Source: Sanguinoderma infundibulare (Eukaryota; Basidiomycota; Agaricomycetes; Polyporales; Polyporaceae). From it: a stretch of DNA of 64,000 nt. Shown in pieces: positions 46,575 to 58,630 of the stretch; the stretch's first letter is position 1, and every line of letters begins with the position of its first letter. The stretch spans positions 2,108,001 through 2,172,000 of the forward strand of contig JAVLRN010000005.1 in assembly GCA_032821775.1 (NCBI GenBank). The letters are read 5' to 3'. Position numbers and translations under genes: made by a program. The notes beneath the pieces were generated by a model, which ran no database searches, was not told where the DNA came from, and saw nothing but the letters and a program-made list of their open reading frames with translations.

Positions 46575-48474
46575 CACGGGCGTTTAGCGCCTCTCTAGAA
46601 AGACGGGCGGCCCGGACCCACGACCCCGTCTCCAAGGACGTTTCCCCAGATCAGGCAGCCGTCTTTGAACGCCCCTCTACAAGTAACAACGCCCGTTTTT
46701 CTGTCCATATATGTATTCTGTATGTATGATTATGCATATTGTCTATGCCTCCCCACTCTGGACTTCTCTCGAGTGCCGTCGCTGAAGACATGCCTCAAGA
46801 TGCCATCAGCAACCCCTGCTTGCTGCGGAACATCCAGCCCAATATCCAAGGCCCATCGCGGGTAGCTAGCGGGGCCCGCCCCTCCCCACTTTTCGTGAGT
46901 GTGAAACATTTCAAAAGGTCACTCGTTGGCACGCCTGGAGGCGGGAAGGTTTTTATGGCTCTTCCGTTGCTCGTCCCGTTCAAAGGAGTAGTGGTGATTT
47001 CGAGTGTACACATGTGTTATTTGTATGCTTTCTACGACTGGTCACATGCGTCCGAGGTCAAGAGTGTGTCGTTTCGAGAGGCGGAAACAGGCGTGACATG
47101 TGTCACATCCCGTTATCTCCCGTGACATGACACGGCATGTCCTAAAGATGCCTTTCGGAGGCTGAAATCGGGAGTCCAAAGGGCCGAACATATGGGGGAG
47201 TTGCCCAGGTCCTATGGAAGGTTTCGGTGGACCGAGGGCGCCCCCGCACGATTGGGCGGGGGACCGGGGACCGATGGTACTGCAAAGAAGGCGGAGGTGC
47301 TGGCGAAGTGCACCGCACCAGTCGGAGTACGCTCTAGATGTGCTTCTCGCGAGGGCTGTCCTCGCCTTCTGCGATCGTGGTCGCGGTCGAGCGCCCATGT
47401 ACAGTAGCTATCGGACTTGTGCTCGCACGAGAAACGGTCGTCGGACGTTGGGCACAGACGCACAAATGGAGGCCTCAGGGCGCAGGGCGCAGGGCGTGGG
47501 GCGGGCCGTTTAGAAGGCAGCAAAACACAGCGGCTCAGGGCACCCACCGTCCGCTCTCTGAATCTGTTCTTCGTGCGAACGAGCATCCGGACTTTGCTCT
47601 TACGTCTTCGGGCGCGGACTGCAGCCCCAGCTTCTCAGAAGCCGAAAGCCCGGAAGGAGAACCTTCAGGGCCAGGCCATCTGTCGATGACGGTCGGGGGC
47701 GATGACTCGCGCAGTGCGGCCGCAGAGGGGAGAGTGTGTTCCCTACTGGTCCCGGGGAGCGAATCGATTGGCATTGGCGGCCCGTTTCGCGGCCGCAGGC
47801 GGACAAGATCGGGCTTAACGCGTAACGTTCGGTGCCTTTTGGCGCGATGGATATGGATTGGGAGTGTTGCCGTGCACGTCATGTCACATGTGTAAGGCGA
47901 CATTGGACTGGAGGGCGACAGTGGGCGACAGTAGGCGACAGTAGGACGATCCCTAACCCACCTATGAAGGCGTCTGGTGGTGGAATGCTCGACGAACGCT
48001 GAGGCCCAGTTCGACAGACCCCGTTCGTTCTACATCATTGTTGGAGTCAAGGCAGGGCACCCAACTATCCGCGTGGCCGCGGTCGCGCGAACGCAAGGTG
48101 ATGCGGAGTTCAACGTTGACACTCTCCAGATACCGGGGTCCTCTTTTGGAAGTTCGCTCGGATTGTGTGATCGGTGCCAGGGAAGGCTCTCGAAGGCGAT
48201 GTATTAAGACCGCATGACATTACGTATGATCGTCGCTATCGAATCCAGCCCTGTATGCAGAAGACGAATACTATGTATATACACCCGAGAGTAAGAGAGG
48301 GATTAACATGACGACGTGGAGGACGGGAAAGCATACGAGCAGTAAGATACGACTACACGCCGGCGGAGATGAGGCATGAACAGGGAGACAGTGGTGTGTG
48401 ACAACAGGGGGGTGGGAATGGGAATGGCGAAAGAGTATGGACAGGAACAAGGGAATGGATAATTGACATGAAGG
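46575..48474. other. 1.9-kb interval between convergent genes
   Basis: No supported gene. It holds a cluster of GTGACATG/GTCACATG words (47092-47135 and 47876-47892) and the short tandem repeat at 47913. The last 250 bp is probably 3' UTR of the minus-strand orphan. Confidence 0.4.
47913..47942 (+). repeat. Three-copy 10-bp tandem repeat
   Basis: Unit ggcgacagt followed by g/a/a, repeated three times without interruption. It lies in non-coding DNA, so no coding reason is apparent. Confidence 0.7.
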
Positions 48475-49368
48475 CTAGCACTCCTGGTAGATGGGGTCGC
48501 GGAAAACGCGGGTAGTATCGGGGTCTTCGTGGTGGAACGGGAGGGGAGGGCCTAGCTCGAACGGATAAAAGTAATCGTCGTCCGACTCGACGTACACGTG
48601 TGGGTGGGCGCGTAGTCTACGTTCCACGGGCAACGGCACAGACGCCGGGTCGGGAGGGGGCAATGATGAAATGGACTGACTGTACGGTGTCGAGAGCGCG
48701 TCCGACTCGTCATCCGACGTGTCTTCGATCGCGTCGGGCACGCAGAGGTCTTCCGCGTCATCATCCGCGCCAAAATAAGGAAGGGGGTCGCGGTCGTCCG
48801 ACTCGAGTTGAAGCCAGGACGAGATCAAAGGGGGGTGAAGGGGAGGATATGGAACAGGATAGGGGATGGCGATGGGAGGGGGCTGGTAGAACAAAGCGGA
48901 ATGACCGACGAGGTCATCGGAAGATGACATGGGTGAGCACAGGGGACTTAGCGGTTCGTCGTCGTCGTCTACAGGCAAGGAGGAGGTGGATACCCCTGTT
49001 GCCTCGACGTCCGCATAGTCGTCGTCGTCACCAAGGTCCTCCAAGAGGGAGTCTAGCCATTGCTTCTCGGAGCCACCACCGTCAGCGCTGCGAGAGCCAA
49101 GAGCGTGGGGATCGGGGAACATGAAGGCGTCCTCCTCGAACTCGTCGTGTGCCTCGTGGTCGTCGTGTCTATATACATGTTGTACATCAGCATCTGCCTT
49201 TGGCGGGGCAGGGTCGACTGTGTGGGAGCGGAGGATGGAGTTTTTGAGGAGGACCCAGCGGTGGAGACTGCAGGAGTCTCTGCTGGCAGCCGAGACGGCG
49301 GTGTTGAGCTTGGAGCGGGCCATGGAGAATAGGGACGGGGATTGGGATTGCTGTGGCGTTGATGGCAT
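48475..49368 (-). CDS. Uncharacterised acidic protein, 297 aa
   Basis: A single uninterrupted frame starts at the ATG at 49368. I do not recognise a family. The first 70 residues are Ser-rich with a possible helix (SMARSKLNTAVSAASRD, CSLHRWVLLKNSIL). The rest is rich in Asp, Glu, Ser and Pro, with acidic runs (EDLGDDDDYADVEA, ESDDDYFYPFELGPP) alternating with Pro-rich segments (PPPIAIPYPVPYPPLHPP). The even composition, consistent acidic patterning and lack of Arg-rich drift argue that it is translated. Probably intrinsically disordered; it has no signal peptide or membrane helix. Confidence 0.65.
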   Translation of the reverse strand: MPSTPQQSQSPSLFSMARSKLNTAVSAASRDSCSLHRWVLLKNSILRSHTVDPAPPKADADVQHVYRHDDHEAHDEFEEDAFMFPDPHALGSRSADGGGSEKQWLDSLLEDLGDDDDYADVEATGVSTSSLPVDDDDEPLSPLCSPMSSSDDLVGHSALFYQPPPIAIPYPVPYPPLHPPLISSWLQLESDDRDPLPYFGADDDAEDLCVPDAIEDTSDDESDALSTPYSQSISSLPPPDPASVPLPVERRLRAHPHVYVESDDDYFYPFELGPPLPFHHEDPDTTRVFRDPIYQEC

Positions 49369-50082
49369 GGGCGCTGGGGGACGGTTTATGGGGCAAGGAG
49401 CGAGATGATAACAACGGCCGGTTGAACGACACGACTGGGGGACAGTGGTGCGTTCTGCGAGGGAAATGCGCAGGACACATGTCAGTGGGGAGACGTAAAG
49501 GAAGATGGGAAGATACGAACGAGGCGGGAGGATGGCGTGGGTGCGATCAACGGTGTATACGGTAGACGATGAAGGGTTCGAACAGGATGGTGCCGTTCTT
49601 GGACTTGCGGACGGATTTGTTAACCATGCTGGTTCTTCGGGTCGCCAGACTGATCAAGGGAGCGTCTGGGCGAGGGAAGAAAACAAACGGGCAGGGGGGA
49701 GGGGAACACGCGAGCGACTTAGGCGGACATGGTGGAGGGGGGCAGGAGGCAAGAGGCCAGTGAGGACGGACCCGTCAGACGCCCTTTTTAACGGCTTGTC
49801 TGACGCGCTCGGCGGTGACTCAACGCCCTGCCTTTCTCGGCCGCTTCCCACTCCCGGCCATCCCCGCGCGGCCCAGCGCCCGATACTGGCGCCCGCCCCC
49901 CATTCGCTGCCCGCGCCTGAGTCGTCACAATCGCATGCGCGACTTCTCCGCCCGCGTCTGAGTCTGCAATCGCGCGCCAGCATGGCGCCGCTCGATCCTC
50001 TTGTATATACAACAATTGCGAATCCTACACCATCCCTGTCCGTCTTATCGCCAGCCCACCTCCTCCGATCCGACACAGGCGG
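49369..50082. other. Upstream region of the acidic orphan
   Basis: A 714-bp gap between two minus-strand genes; it should contain the orphan's promoter and the CDC27 3' UTR. The + strand frame 49505-50329 overlaps CDC27 exons antisense and is a shadow. Confidence 0.4.
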
Positions 50083-53000
50083 CTACCCCTCGTCCATGAC
50101 TTCCTCTCCCACGTCTGCGTCCTTGACAGTGTCGACCAGCTTCCTTATCTTCGCCACGCTCTTCGGCGCTACGTCGCGCACTTCGGCCAGCAGCTGCGCA
50201 AACTTGACCTCGTCCCCCAGCAGCCGGTACGCCTTCGCCAGCTGGAAGAGCACATTCGACTCGTCCGGCGACGTGTCCCGCAGGGTCTCCAGATCTTGCA
50301 CCGCTCCCTGTTATGTTCGCGTCAGATGATGAATCCCGATGGGAACACAGCACAGGCGCCACAGCGTGTATCAATCAGACGACTCCGTCCCAGCGATACG
50401 GAAACTGAAACGGCAACACTAACCGTGTATTTCTTCATGGCGATAAGGATTTTCGCTCGATGATAGCGCACAAGCGCGTTCTCGGGTGAGAACTCAATCG
50501 CCCTGTTGAACAACTCCAGCGCCTTGTCGTATTCGCCGTATCGCTCGCGCACCTAAGAATATCCATAACGTCAGTTGAACGGATCAGAACGCTCGTGTGA
50601 CCCCAGGCCCGCACGACACGGCACCCGGACGAGACAAAGGCAGCCCGACTTCCGAAAACAGACATCCTCAGCCCTTCCACGCGGCCGACAGAAAGTATGT
50701 TTAGCGTGAGAGCAAATATACCACCTTTTGGTCCGCGCGGACTGGAAGATGACATTTCCAAATACCTCTCGCGCGAACGGCTCGGAACACAGTGCATGAC
50801 TGAAAAAAGTAACTCACCACTCCCACGCAGCCCAGCAGGACGGCGTTCTGAGGATGAATTTGGGACGCCTTCTTGAAGTGATAGTCCGCAAGACGTAATT
50901 TGCTCATGCGCATGTAGCATGTCCCTAGCCCATACCTGCCAACGCAAGGGTTCAGTTGATAAGCACTTTATTGACACGGCCTTATCAAAGTTTGTGAAAC
51001 CAACGACCGCGGACCCGATATCTTGTATCTCTTGCAGCATGGCAAGTGATCGAGGAGAACACCCCACGTTTGGCTCAAGAGATAAATCCCGCAAAAGTCG
51101 TCGGGGAGCAGGCATGCCACTGAAAGGACATCTTCCCATGACCATTCTTGCCAGGATGATATCCCGTCGGAAGCAGGCGTGCTACCCGGCGAGTCTTCCT
51201 GCAAATGCGCCACGCCTATCTCGTAAAGGTTATGCCGTTTTAGGACGTCGCTTCACTCCAACTACCCTGATGTGACCCGGATACCCCGGTGCTTCCTTCT
51301 TCGTGTGACAAGATCATCAACGCGGTTTGACGTTTTGCACGGTCCGAAATCACCTGCGCCCTGCAGGTCGGATATGCGAAGACAAGCGAGCACAATAGGG
51401 TACTCAACGCCATCAATCGCGGTCGGCGACCAACCGCACCAGTCACATGTGGCAAAAGGGTGGGGCGCCCTGCCCAACTCACGGACACCGCCTGGAGCAT
51501 GAAGAAATCAAGGCAGGCACAACAAATACAACCCAGAGGTCAACGCACAAGTTCCGCCGTGCACCATTACGGCCACGTGAGCGCCGACGCGTCATTTCAC
51601 CTGGACCCGTGCTTTGCGTCCTCGCCACCATTTGTCCGACAATTATGGCGCTCGGAAGCCCCAGCCGTAGACCGGTTCACAGCTCAAGCTTCGCGCATCT
51701 CGTACTACGTGCCCGAGCGATGTCGCCGACGCTCCACTAGGTCAGCAGGGGCAGGCGAACCAGGTTTCCTCGTAACGCTGATGGAGTCGGGACACCCCGA
51801 AATCACGACGTAACCCGTCCATGTCGGGAGGGCATTCCGTCACAGACGGAGGGTCCCGGTACGATGGCGGACTCTCAGCACGCCAGACACGACTATGGTC
51901 GCAAGCTCTATCATAAACTCCGACCATACACGTGCCCTGCGTGCACGAATAGGCTCAAAAGCGTAGAACGAGAGAAAGGAAAGCCGGTCCACGCACCAGG
52001 CATTGTAATGTCGTGCATCAGCACGTAAGGCGGACTGGAAGAAGTTGATGGCCTTGTTGAGGTCCTCGTCGATCGACTCGTGCCCGCTGAGCGTGTAGGC
52101 GTAGGCACATGTGGGGTCCAGCTGGGCCGCACGTCTAAAACACGTAAGAGCCTGGGTCTTCTCCTTCTGCAGCGAGAAACAGTTCCCAACGGCTATCCAC
52201 GCCTGCGGTGACTTGGAATCCGTGGAGAGCAGCTCCTGGGCTAGGAACGATAGTCGAACGTTGCGTTGCAGGTGCCATAGAAGCGTCGAGTACACCTCCA
52301 TGTCCCATAGCCGGTACGGTTCCAGATTCCTCGCGGCCTCAAACGCTCGCTCGGCCTGGCCAGCGAAAACGTGAGTCAGTCCCTGGCTCCTGGCTCGAAT
52401 GGAAAATTCGAAAAGCGGAAATGAACAGACTCACCTCTGGGTACTGGCCAAGTTCGTAGTGTGCCTTGCCCAACATAGCCATGACTGATGCAGAGCGTTT
52501 GTGCTGTGCCGGCAACGTTTCGAGCTCGTCAAGGCATAACCGACATTCGTATAGTGCCATCGCACGAGAAGCACTAGCGAATTTGCGCATCACCTCGTAT
52601 ACGTGATAGTCGGCCAATTCCACGTCGTACGCGTCCTGTGCCGCTTGCTCCTGTTCTGCTGACCATGTCGCAGACGGTGGTGGAGACGACTCGGTGTGTT
52701 GTGCGAGAGGTGATGGCGGAGCGAACGCGGGCTGGTCGGCGCCCCCTGGCTCCTCATCCAATCCCGAGTCGTGCGACTGCGAACGTGTCTTCGTGGCAGC
52801 TCGCCTACGATCTCGTACCGTCTGTGTGCAGCAAGAAATATTATGTCAAGATACATGGGATGAAAAACATGAGGAAATGAGCCTACGACCTTCGCCAACT
52901 TGGTCCCTCCGCTCTGCAGCCTCGTACTTCGTCGCGCACCGGCGCCACCAGCAGCGGGTTTGCTTGCGCCAATCGTGTTGGATCTGGCAGCCGCCGTAGT

Positions 53001-54262
53001 AGTCTGGAAGGGACGCGGGGAATATAAGAACGCGTGAGCAGTCGTTAGGGCCTGGCGTGCGCGTGCCTTTGAGGTTTTCGTGCGGTCATCTGGCACGGAT
53101 CCGAACAAGGCGCCCGTCGACTTGGACGGCTTGATTTGTTGGTGGTACGTGTCTACCGCGGTCGTCGAGGGTGGGGCGGTTCGCTGCCGTACGGTAGACC
53201 GCGGTTTCTTGGTCACTGGGCCCGCTTCATCGGCTGAAGAAAGAGGACGCACAGCTGGTGGTTGAACCGCCAATGTGGTTGGCTGCGACCGGCTTGCGCG
53301 TACAGGCATCTGAAACGACGGCTCGCCATAGAATGAGGAGTCAGTTGTCGCGCTGGAAGCGGTAGCGTAAGCTGAACGAATAGATGGGGTTAAGACCCTC
53401 GGACGAACATTGAGTCTCGTGGGCCAGATAGGGCATCCATCCTCAGCTCGGGCTTCCAACCACGAAAGAGGTTACCGCCGTTGCCAGCGTCAGGCGTAAA
53501 AAATCCGGCACCTGTTGCAACTGGTATTGAAGACTTGCTGGACCCCGCTTCTCCAGACTTGCTCAATGTCGGAACCGGTCGAGAGGGAAATAAGGTCTCT
53601 ATGGGTGGGATATCGCCTGTAGAAACATCAGCATGCACACTTTACCACCAAGCCCAAGTAAGACTCACCAATCGCGCACAGACCCTCGAAAGCTTCCCAC
53701 AGCATTGGATCGAGCTCTAGGGCGCGACGGTAGCTCCTGCCTGCGTTTTCATGCAGGTTGCCCTTGAGTGCGGTATTTCCTGCCTGGCAATGCAGCATCG
53801 CCTCTTCAGGAAATGCCCTTGCCGTTCGTGTAGACATGGATGCTGTAGGGATGTGAATCACAAGCTGTGGTCACGAGCGCGACGCGTAAACCACATCATA
53901 AAGCGAGACGCACGACTGGGTGTGTATGATTCATCCTGCAGACACTGTTCCAACGCCTCCCGCGCCTGCCTGTGCCTGCCGAGCGTCGCACAACATTGCG
54001 CTATGATGCCGACGCACCCCGTACATCGATTGTCCAGTGGTAAATTCACGAGCTTGTGCGCCGAGTGTGGTTGACCGGCTTGCAAGAGCGCGGTGGCATA
54101 TAGATGGCGCGCGTCATGATTCTTGGGGTCAAGAACGAAGTATCGTTCGGCATAGAAGAGTGCGGACTTGTGTAGATCGGCGTCGAGGAAGCACCATACA
54201 AGTGAGGAATAGCGTTGACATAGCTGCGGTGTGAGTACCGCCGGAGGAGCGTCTTGTGGCAT
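50083..54262 (-). CDS. CDC27: Anaphase-promoting complex subunit CDC27/APC3 (TPR protein)
   Basis: This TPR scaffold of the APC/C ubiquitin ligase binds Cdc20/Cdh1 IR tails. The start at 54262 gives an N-terminal TPR block (YSSLVWCFLDADLHKSALFY; YFVLDPKNHDARHLYATALL; GRSYRRALELDPMLWEAFEG). A disordered Ser/Pro/Thr-rich linker encoded between about 52900 and 53640 follows. The C-terminal TPR superhelix comes next: LGKAHYELGQY, YSTLLWHLQRNVRLSFLAQE, SPQAWIAVGNCFSLQKEKTQ, FQSALRADARHYNAWYGLG, GDYHFKKA-type repeat LADYHFKKASQIHPQNAVLL, YDKALELFNRAIEFSPENAL and NVLFQLAKAYRLLGDEVKFA. Most introns are short. The one splitting HYNAW|YGLGTC runs from about 51994 down to 50942 (1.05 kb), and the next is about 260 nt; both are outliers here. 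Confidence 0.92.
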
Positions 54263-54661
54263 AGTTTTCCTAGGGCATAGATATCGGAAGGTAATCGTAT
54301 AGCCCGGCGCGGGGGGCGCGAGATGTCGCGCACGGGTAGAGGAAGTGGCGGGAGGTTGAAGAGTTCAAAGAAGCAGAGGGCTTGCCGCACCCTCGCCAAT
54401 CCAACCGCGTCTACGCCAGACCACGTGACTCACCCTCCTCCGACCGGATCACCACAATCGCATCGCGATGTGGTGGCTAAGAACACCCAATCAAGGCAGG
54501 AGGACACCTTACGGGGTCTAGGTCGAAGGTAAAAGGAGCAGCCATGCCAGGATATCGGTCATCTGATACACTCGTAGTCATTATTCGTACTGTAGATGAT
54601 GTACATGCAGCATGCTCTACTCCGTTTCATTCTTAACCTCTAGTGTCCGTGGCCGTCGCCT
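54263..54661. promoter_or_regulatory. CDC27 upstream region / CCT1 3' flank
   Basis: A 399-bp gap between same-strand genes. It must hold the CDC27 promoter and the CCT1 3' end. No distinct element was recognised. Confidence 0.35.
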
Positions 54662-56744
54662 TCACCCTTCGATTCTGTCGGGTCCAAACTCTGAGAAAGG
54701 GGGCTCCAGGATGGAAAAGCACAGACCCATCACTCACCGGGAACACATTGGATGGCATCGTCTATCCGAAGAATCGAAACGGCAGCCTCGAATGCTGACT
54801 TCAGACTGCGAACCTTGCTGACTGTTGGCTCGAGGACACCAGCCGCTACATTGTCGCGCGCTTCGCCATTGAGCAGGTCGAGACCGTATCGGAGCAGGAC
54901 CTTCTTGGGATCGCCGATAGGCGCCTGTTGCGCAGCGTTGTGGTATGAACGAAGCTTTGCTACGAGCTCCGTGGAATCCTTGGCCGCGTTGACGGCAAGA
55001 ATCTTCGGGATCACCAGGAGCGAGGTGGCGAACTCCCCAATGGCCAGCTGCTCGCGTGAGTTCTGTACGCCGGATTTGGTTAGACTCAGATTGCAGACTT
55101 TGGTCACACTCGACACTCACCACTGTCGTCGCAAAGTTCTCAAGGTAGATGCTGAGAGCCGATTCAACAGCGCCTCCACCAGGCACGACCGACCCGCTCT
55201 CCAGCGTCCGCTTGATGATGGAAAGCGTGTCGTGCAGCGAACGCTCCATCTCGTCCAACATGTAGTCGTTCGCACCACGCAACACGATCGAAGACGAGTT
55301 CACGACCTTGGTCCCCTTGACCAAGATGAGCTCGTCGTCGGAGATGCGTTCTTGCACGACCTCATCGGCGTAACCGAGGTAGCTCTGCTCGAACGACTCC
55401 TCGCCCTCCAAATTGGCCAGGCTCGATACGAGCGTACCACCGGTCGCCTTCGCGATGCGGCGAAGGTCCTCTTTCCTGCACCTTCGAACAGCCATGGCAC
55501 CCGCCTCGACGAACTCTTTGAGGCACAAATCATCAATACCCTTCGTGGTGAGAACCACGTTAGCACCGGCAGCGAGGATTTTGCGGACGCGTTCAAGGGT
55601 GATCTCGGATTCACTACGTCAAACCGCCTAGTAAGCAAACAGGGCGGGACAAAACCAATTGAACATACCGTTTACGGATGTCTTCAAGTTGCTCCGGGTC
55701 GTCGACCAAAATCTGAACGCCAAGCTGCATACGAGCTTTTTGGAGATTGATGTCAAGACATGCAATCTTGGCGCCAGAGATACGCTTCTTCATGGCTGCA
55801 GGACGTTTCATATCGCAACACCGCCAACGACGTAGGCAGAAATGGACGCACCCTGGCTTGCGACAGTGCAGTTAAGCGCATAGCCCTTCACAAACAGGGA
55901 CTCCCTAGCACTCCGGCCGTGTGCTTTCAGAACATTGACCGCCTTCACGGGGTACTTGACGTCTCCCCTGTTGTTGATTGTCTTCACCGCCAACATTGCA
56001 TCCACCGCCATGGGTGCGAACAGGTCATCATCCCTGTCCATATCGCATTAGACCCCGCCCAGCCCAGCATCACACAAAAACATGAACAGCTTGAAATAAA
56101 GACCAGAAAACTCACCCCCCGATGATCTTACTGGACATACTCGTCTTCGCTGCGTTGACGAGAGCCTCCCGACCGAGCGCATCCACCTTCACGCTCAGCT
56201 GATCCTGCATGAATTTGCATGCCTCCCTGCACGCCAAACGGTAGCCAGTGATGATCGTGGTGGGATGGATCTTCTGCTTCACCAGCTCGTTTGCGCGGCG
56301 GAGAAGCTCGGCTGCGATGAGCACGACCGACGTCGTCCCGTCACCGACCTCCTTATCCTGCTTTTGGGCGAGGTCGACGAAGACCCTGCCTGCCGGGTGC
56401 TCGACCGCAAGGAGAGAGAGGATCGTCGCGCCGTCGTTGGAGATGGTGACTTCCTGCAAATGCATTGTGGGGCGCGGACGGTTATGAAAGATCGAAACGA
56501 TGCGCGTGCGGACGTGAACGTACTCCGATGTTATCCACCAACATTTTATCGAGACCCATGGGCCCTAATGAGCTCTTGACTATGTTTGCGATCGTTTGGG
56601 CGGCGAGGACTACCCGCGTACAGAGCTTTAGAACATATCTCCCTCGTTGCAGCTGGTCAACGCACCATTTTGATCCCGAACATCCTGTCCAGACACGCGA
56701 TCGCCTCCCAAGAAAGCCCCGGCACGAGGATCGCGTTGGAACAT
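54662..56744 (-). CDS. CCT1: T-complex protein 1 subunit alpha (CCT1)
   Basis: This is a subunit of the cytosolic TRiC/CCT chaperonin that folds actin and tubulin. The start at 56744 gives [20 protein letters not shown], then [20 protein letters not shown] and DKMLVDNIG. The ATP-site motifs are [11 protein letters not shown] and [17 protein letters not shown], followed by [20 protein letters not shown] and [14 protein letters not shown]. The middle shows [19 protein letters not shown] and [20 protein letters not shown]. Then come [40 protein letters not shown] and [20 protein letters not shown], and finally [20 protein letters not shown]. These identify the alpha subunit rather than another paralogue. 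The last exon is short; the most consistent acceptor gives the end [11 protein letters not shown] with the stop at 54662-54664. Confidence 0.94.
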
Positions 56745-57181
56745 TTTGATAATAGGCCTAGGTGCGTGGGTACGGGAGGAGGGGAAAATACAGGATAGGT
56801 GAATGAGATCTCGGTCAGAGATTTCTTCGGAATACGCGCTCGGTGCACTTCCGAACTAGGCAATAATTCAGTCCAAATGATTTGCGGTACTTCCTTCAAG
56901 TAACGGCTGGAATAATCCACGATGCGCTGAATATAGATCTCACAAACTACTGCAAGTTGAACCAGAGCCTGAATGGGGCCGAGTTTGGTATTCAGCAGAA
57001 GAAGCTACATACTGGTACCGATACACAGTGTGCAAGTGCAAAGCATTAACGCAATGTCCAACTTGAAGTCCGATACAATGGTGATGGAAAGGTCCCTGAT
57101 ATACGTCCATGATGATAGTGATAGTCCCGTAATGAGTCCAATAGTTCATCAAACCACCACAACCGATAGACGTGAACTCTT
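56745..57181. promoter_or_regulatory. CCT1 upstream region
   Basis: A 437-bp gap between the CCT1 start and the 3' end of the next minus-strand gene. Promoter function is inferred from position; no motif was recognised. Confidence 0.35.
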
Positions 57182-58087
57182 TCACGGAAAAGTTACCCCG
57201 GAGGGAAATCTGGAGGATGGGATGTCGTGTGAAGACTGTCGCAGCCCAGGACGAATTGGAATTGGGGAAGGCGATCCCTGATGTAACCAAAAGCGTGAAC
57301 ACGCAGAATCGTCATGATCAAGTGTAGACATACCTTTCTTCGGCTCAAGCTCGTTGAACGGGTCGCTGTAGGGGGTGTGGGTGTTGTGGGGGTGTCTGAG
57401 TCGGATGAATCCGACGTGTCCGCGAAAGGATCAAACGACGTGAAAATTGAGGCCTTCTGAGGCGTGACGCCGGGGAAGCTCATCCTCTGCATTGGCGTGT
57501 ACGAGGGAACCATTTGCGGGATAGGGTCAACGGATTCGCTCAACTCCGAGACCTGACTGATGGTGGTGACAGAGTCGTTGGTGTTGTGACGGAAAGGATT
57601 GCGGATTGCGCATGACGCCGACGAAAAACTACGACCCATCAGAGGACGAGGAAGCTCATCGCGAGGAGTAGGAAGTCGCGGCGCGGCGTACGGAAGCATA
57701 GGCTCTGGGAGCGGCTCGTCCTACGTAACCGTCAACACATATTTGTGGCAGCTATGAGAGACAAACCTACGTTGAGTGGCATGTCGTATTGAAGACTACG
57801 ACGGCTCTCAAGTGCCTAGTAAACCACTCCTCTCAGTCACATCTGCGTACCAACCAGGTTTGCTTCCGATATTTACCTGTCTGAAGTCGGAAGGCATGTC
57901 GAGGGGGCCAGGAGCGGAGCGCGGTCTCTTGGCCAGCTTGCGGTGCTTCCTCTGTCGGAACTACTCGTCAGCCACGGCGCCACTAACGAGAACGGAGGCG
58001 ACTAACCTCGACGCGATTTTTGCGACCCAATTCTGCGTAGCCAGAGCTGTCCTCCTTCTTCTTAAAGATATTAAGGTTGATGAACAT
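57182..58087 (-). CDS. Uncharacterised Ser/Pro-rich protein, about 216 aa
   Basis: Five consistent exons (58007-58087, 57877-57960, 57771-57815, 57334-57720, 57182-57235), all phase 0, give 216 aa. I do not recognise a family. The N-terminus is basic (MFINLNIFKKKEDSSGYAEL; FRQRKHRKLAKRPRSAPGP). The middle is Ser/Thr/Pro-rich with SESVDPIPQMVPSYTPMQR and IFTSFDPFADTSDSSDSDTP, and the inferred end is FPSGVTFP. DPF-type motifs such as FDPFAD occur in endocytic adaptor ligands, but this alone is weak. The last exon is the least certain part. The internal exons keep frame through four canonical introns, which supports a real gene. Confidence 0.6.
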
Positions 58088-58630
58088 ATCGACTGTGCCA
58101 GACAGCGTTCCGCGTTCGACAGTGGGTGGGGCGTACTGGTGGGTGGCGATGACTCAAGCGAGCCCTTATATGCATCCATCAGCATACCCGTACCTTAGGA
58201 TATCATGGGTCTCGAAATGTTCCTTCCGCTTGCACAGCGCGGATGTATGAGGAATATCCGTGCAGTGTGGGGCGCTACTAGCACGATCGTTGAGTGGATC
58301 TCGACCGCAGTGGACTCGAGTAGAACGGTGCTGACCTGTATCTGCGCCGGAACCGAGCGCGGTATTGCCAAGGTTAGGCCTGTGTGGACGAGGAAAGGAG
58401 CGGAAGGGCGTTCGTGGTCGAACCGGGGTCCGGGGAGCATTTCAGCTGAGGCCGTGGAGCAAGAGGGGTTACTAAGTACTTTCCGGATCTTGGAATGCCT
58501 CCTGGCGAGAGAAACCCAAAGTTAGGGTTAATAACGGCGGTGCGCGTCACGCGTCCGGATGCCGTCCTCGAGCGCGCCTTGCGGCCGCTGGCCTCGCTCC
58601 CTATCTCCCCCCACCGGTTCTTGCAACAAA
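58088..58630. promoter_or_regulatory. Divergent promoter of the orphan and the Atg38-like gene
   Basis: A 543-bp interval between two divergent start codons. No specific element was recognised. Confidence 0.35.

Noticed and set aside
47092..47135. Inverted GTGAC/GTCAC words suggesting a strong palindromic operator
   Set aside because: Arms are five bases and imperfectly spaced; such pairs are expected by chance in 64 kb and no gene start is nearby.
49505..50329. 274-codon + strand frame
   Set aside because: It overlaps the last CDC27 exon in antisense and is compositionally a shadow; the minus-strand TPR sequence is clearly the coding one.
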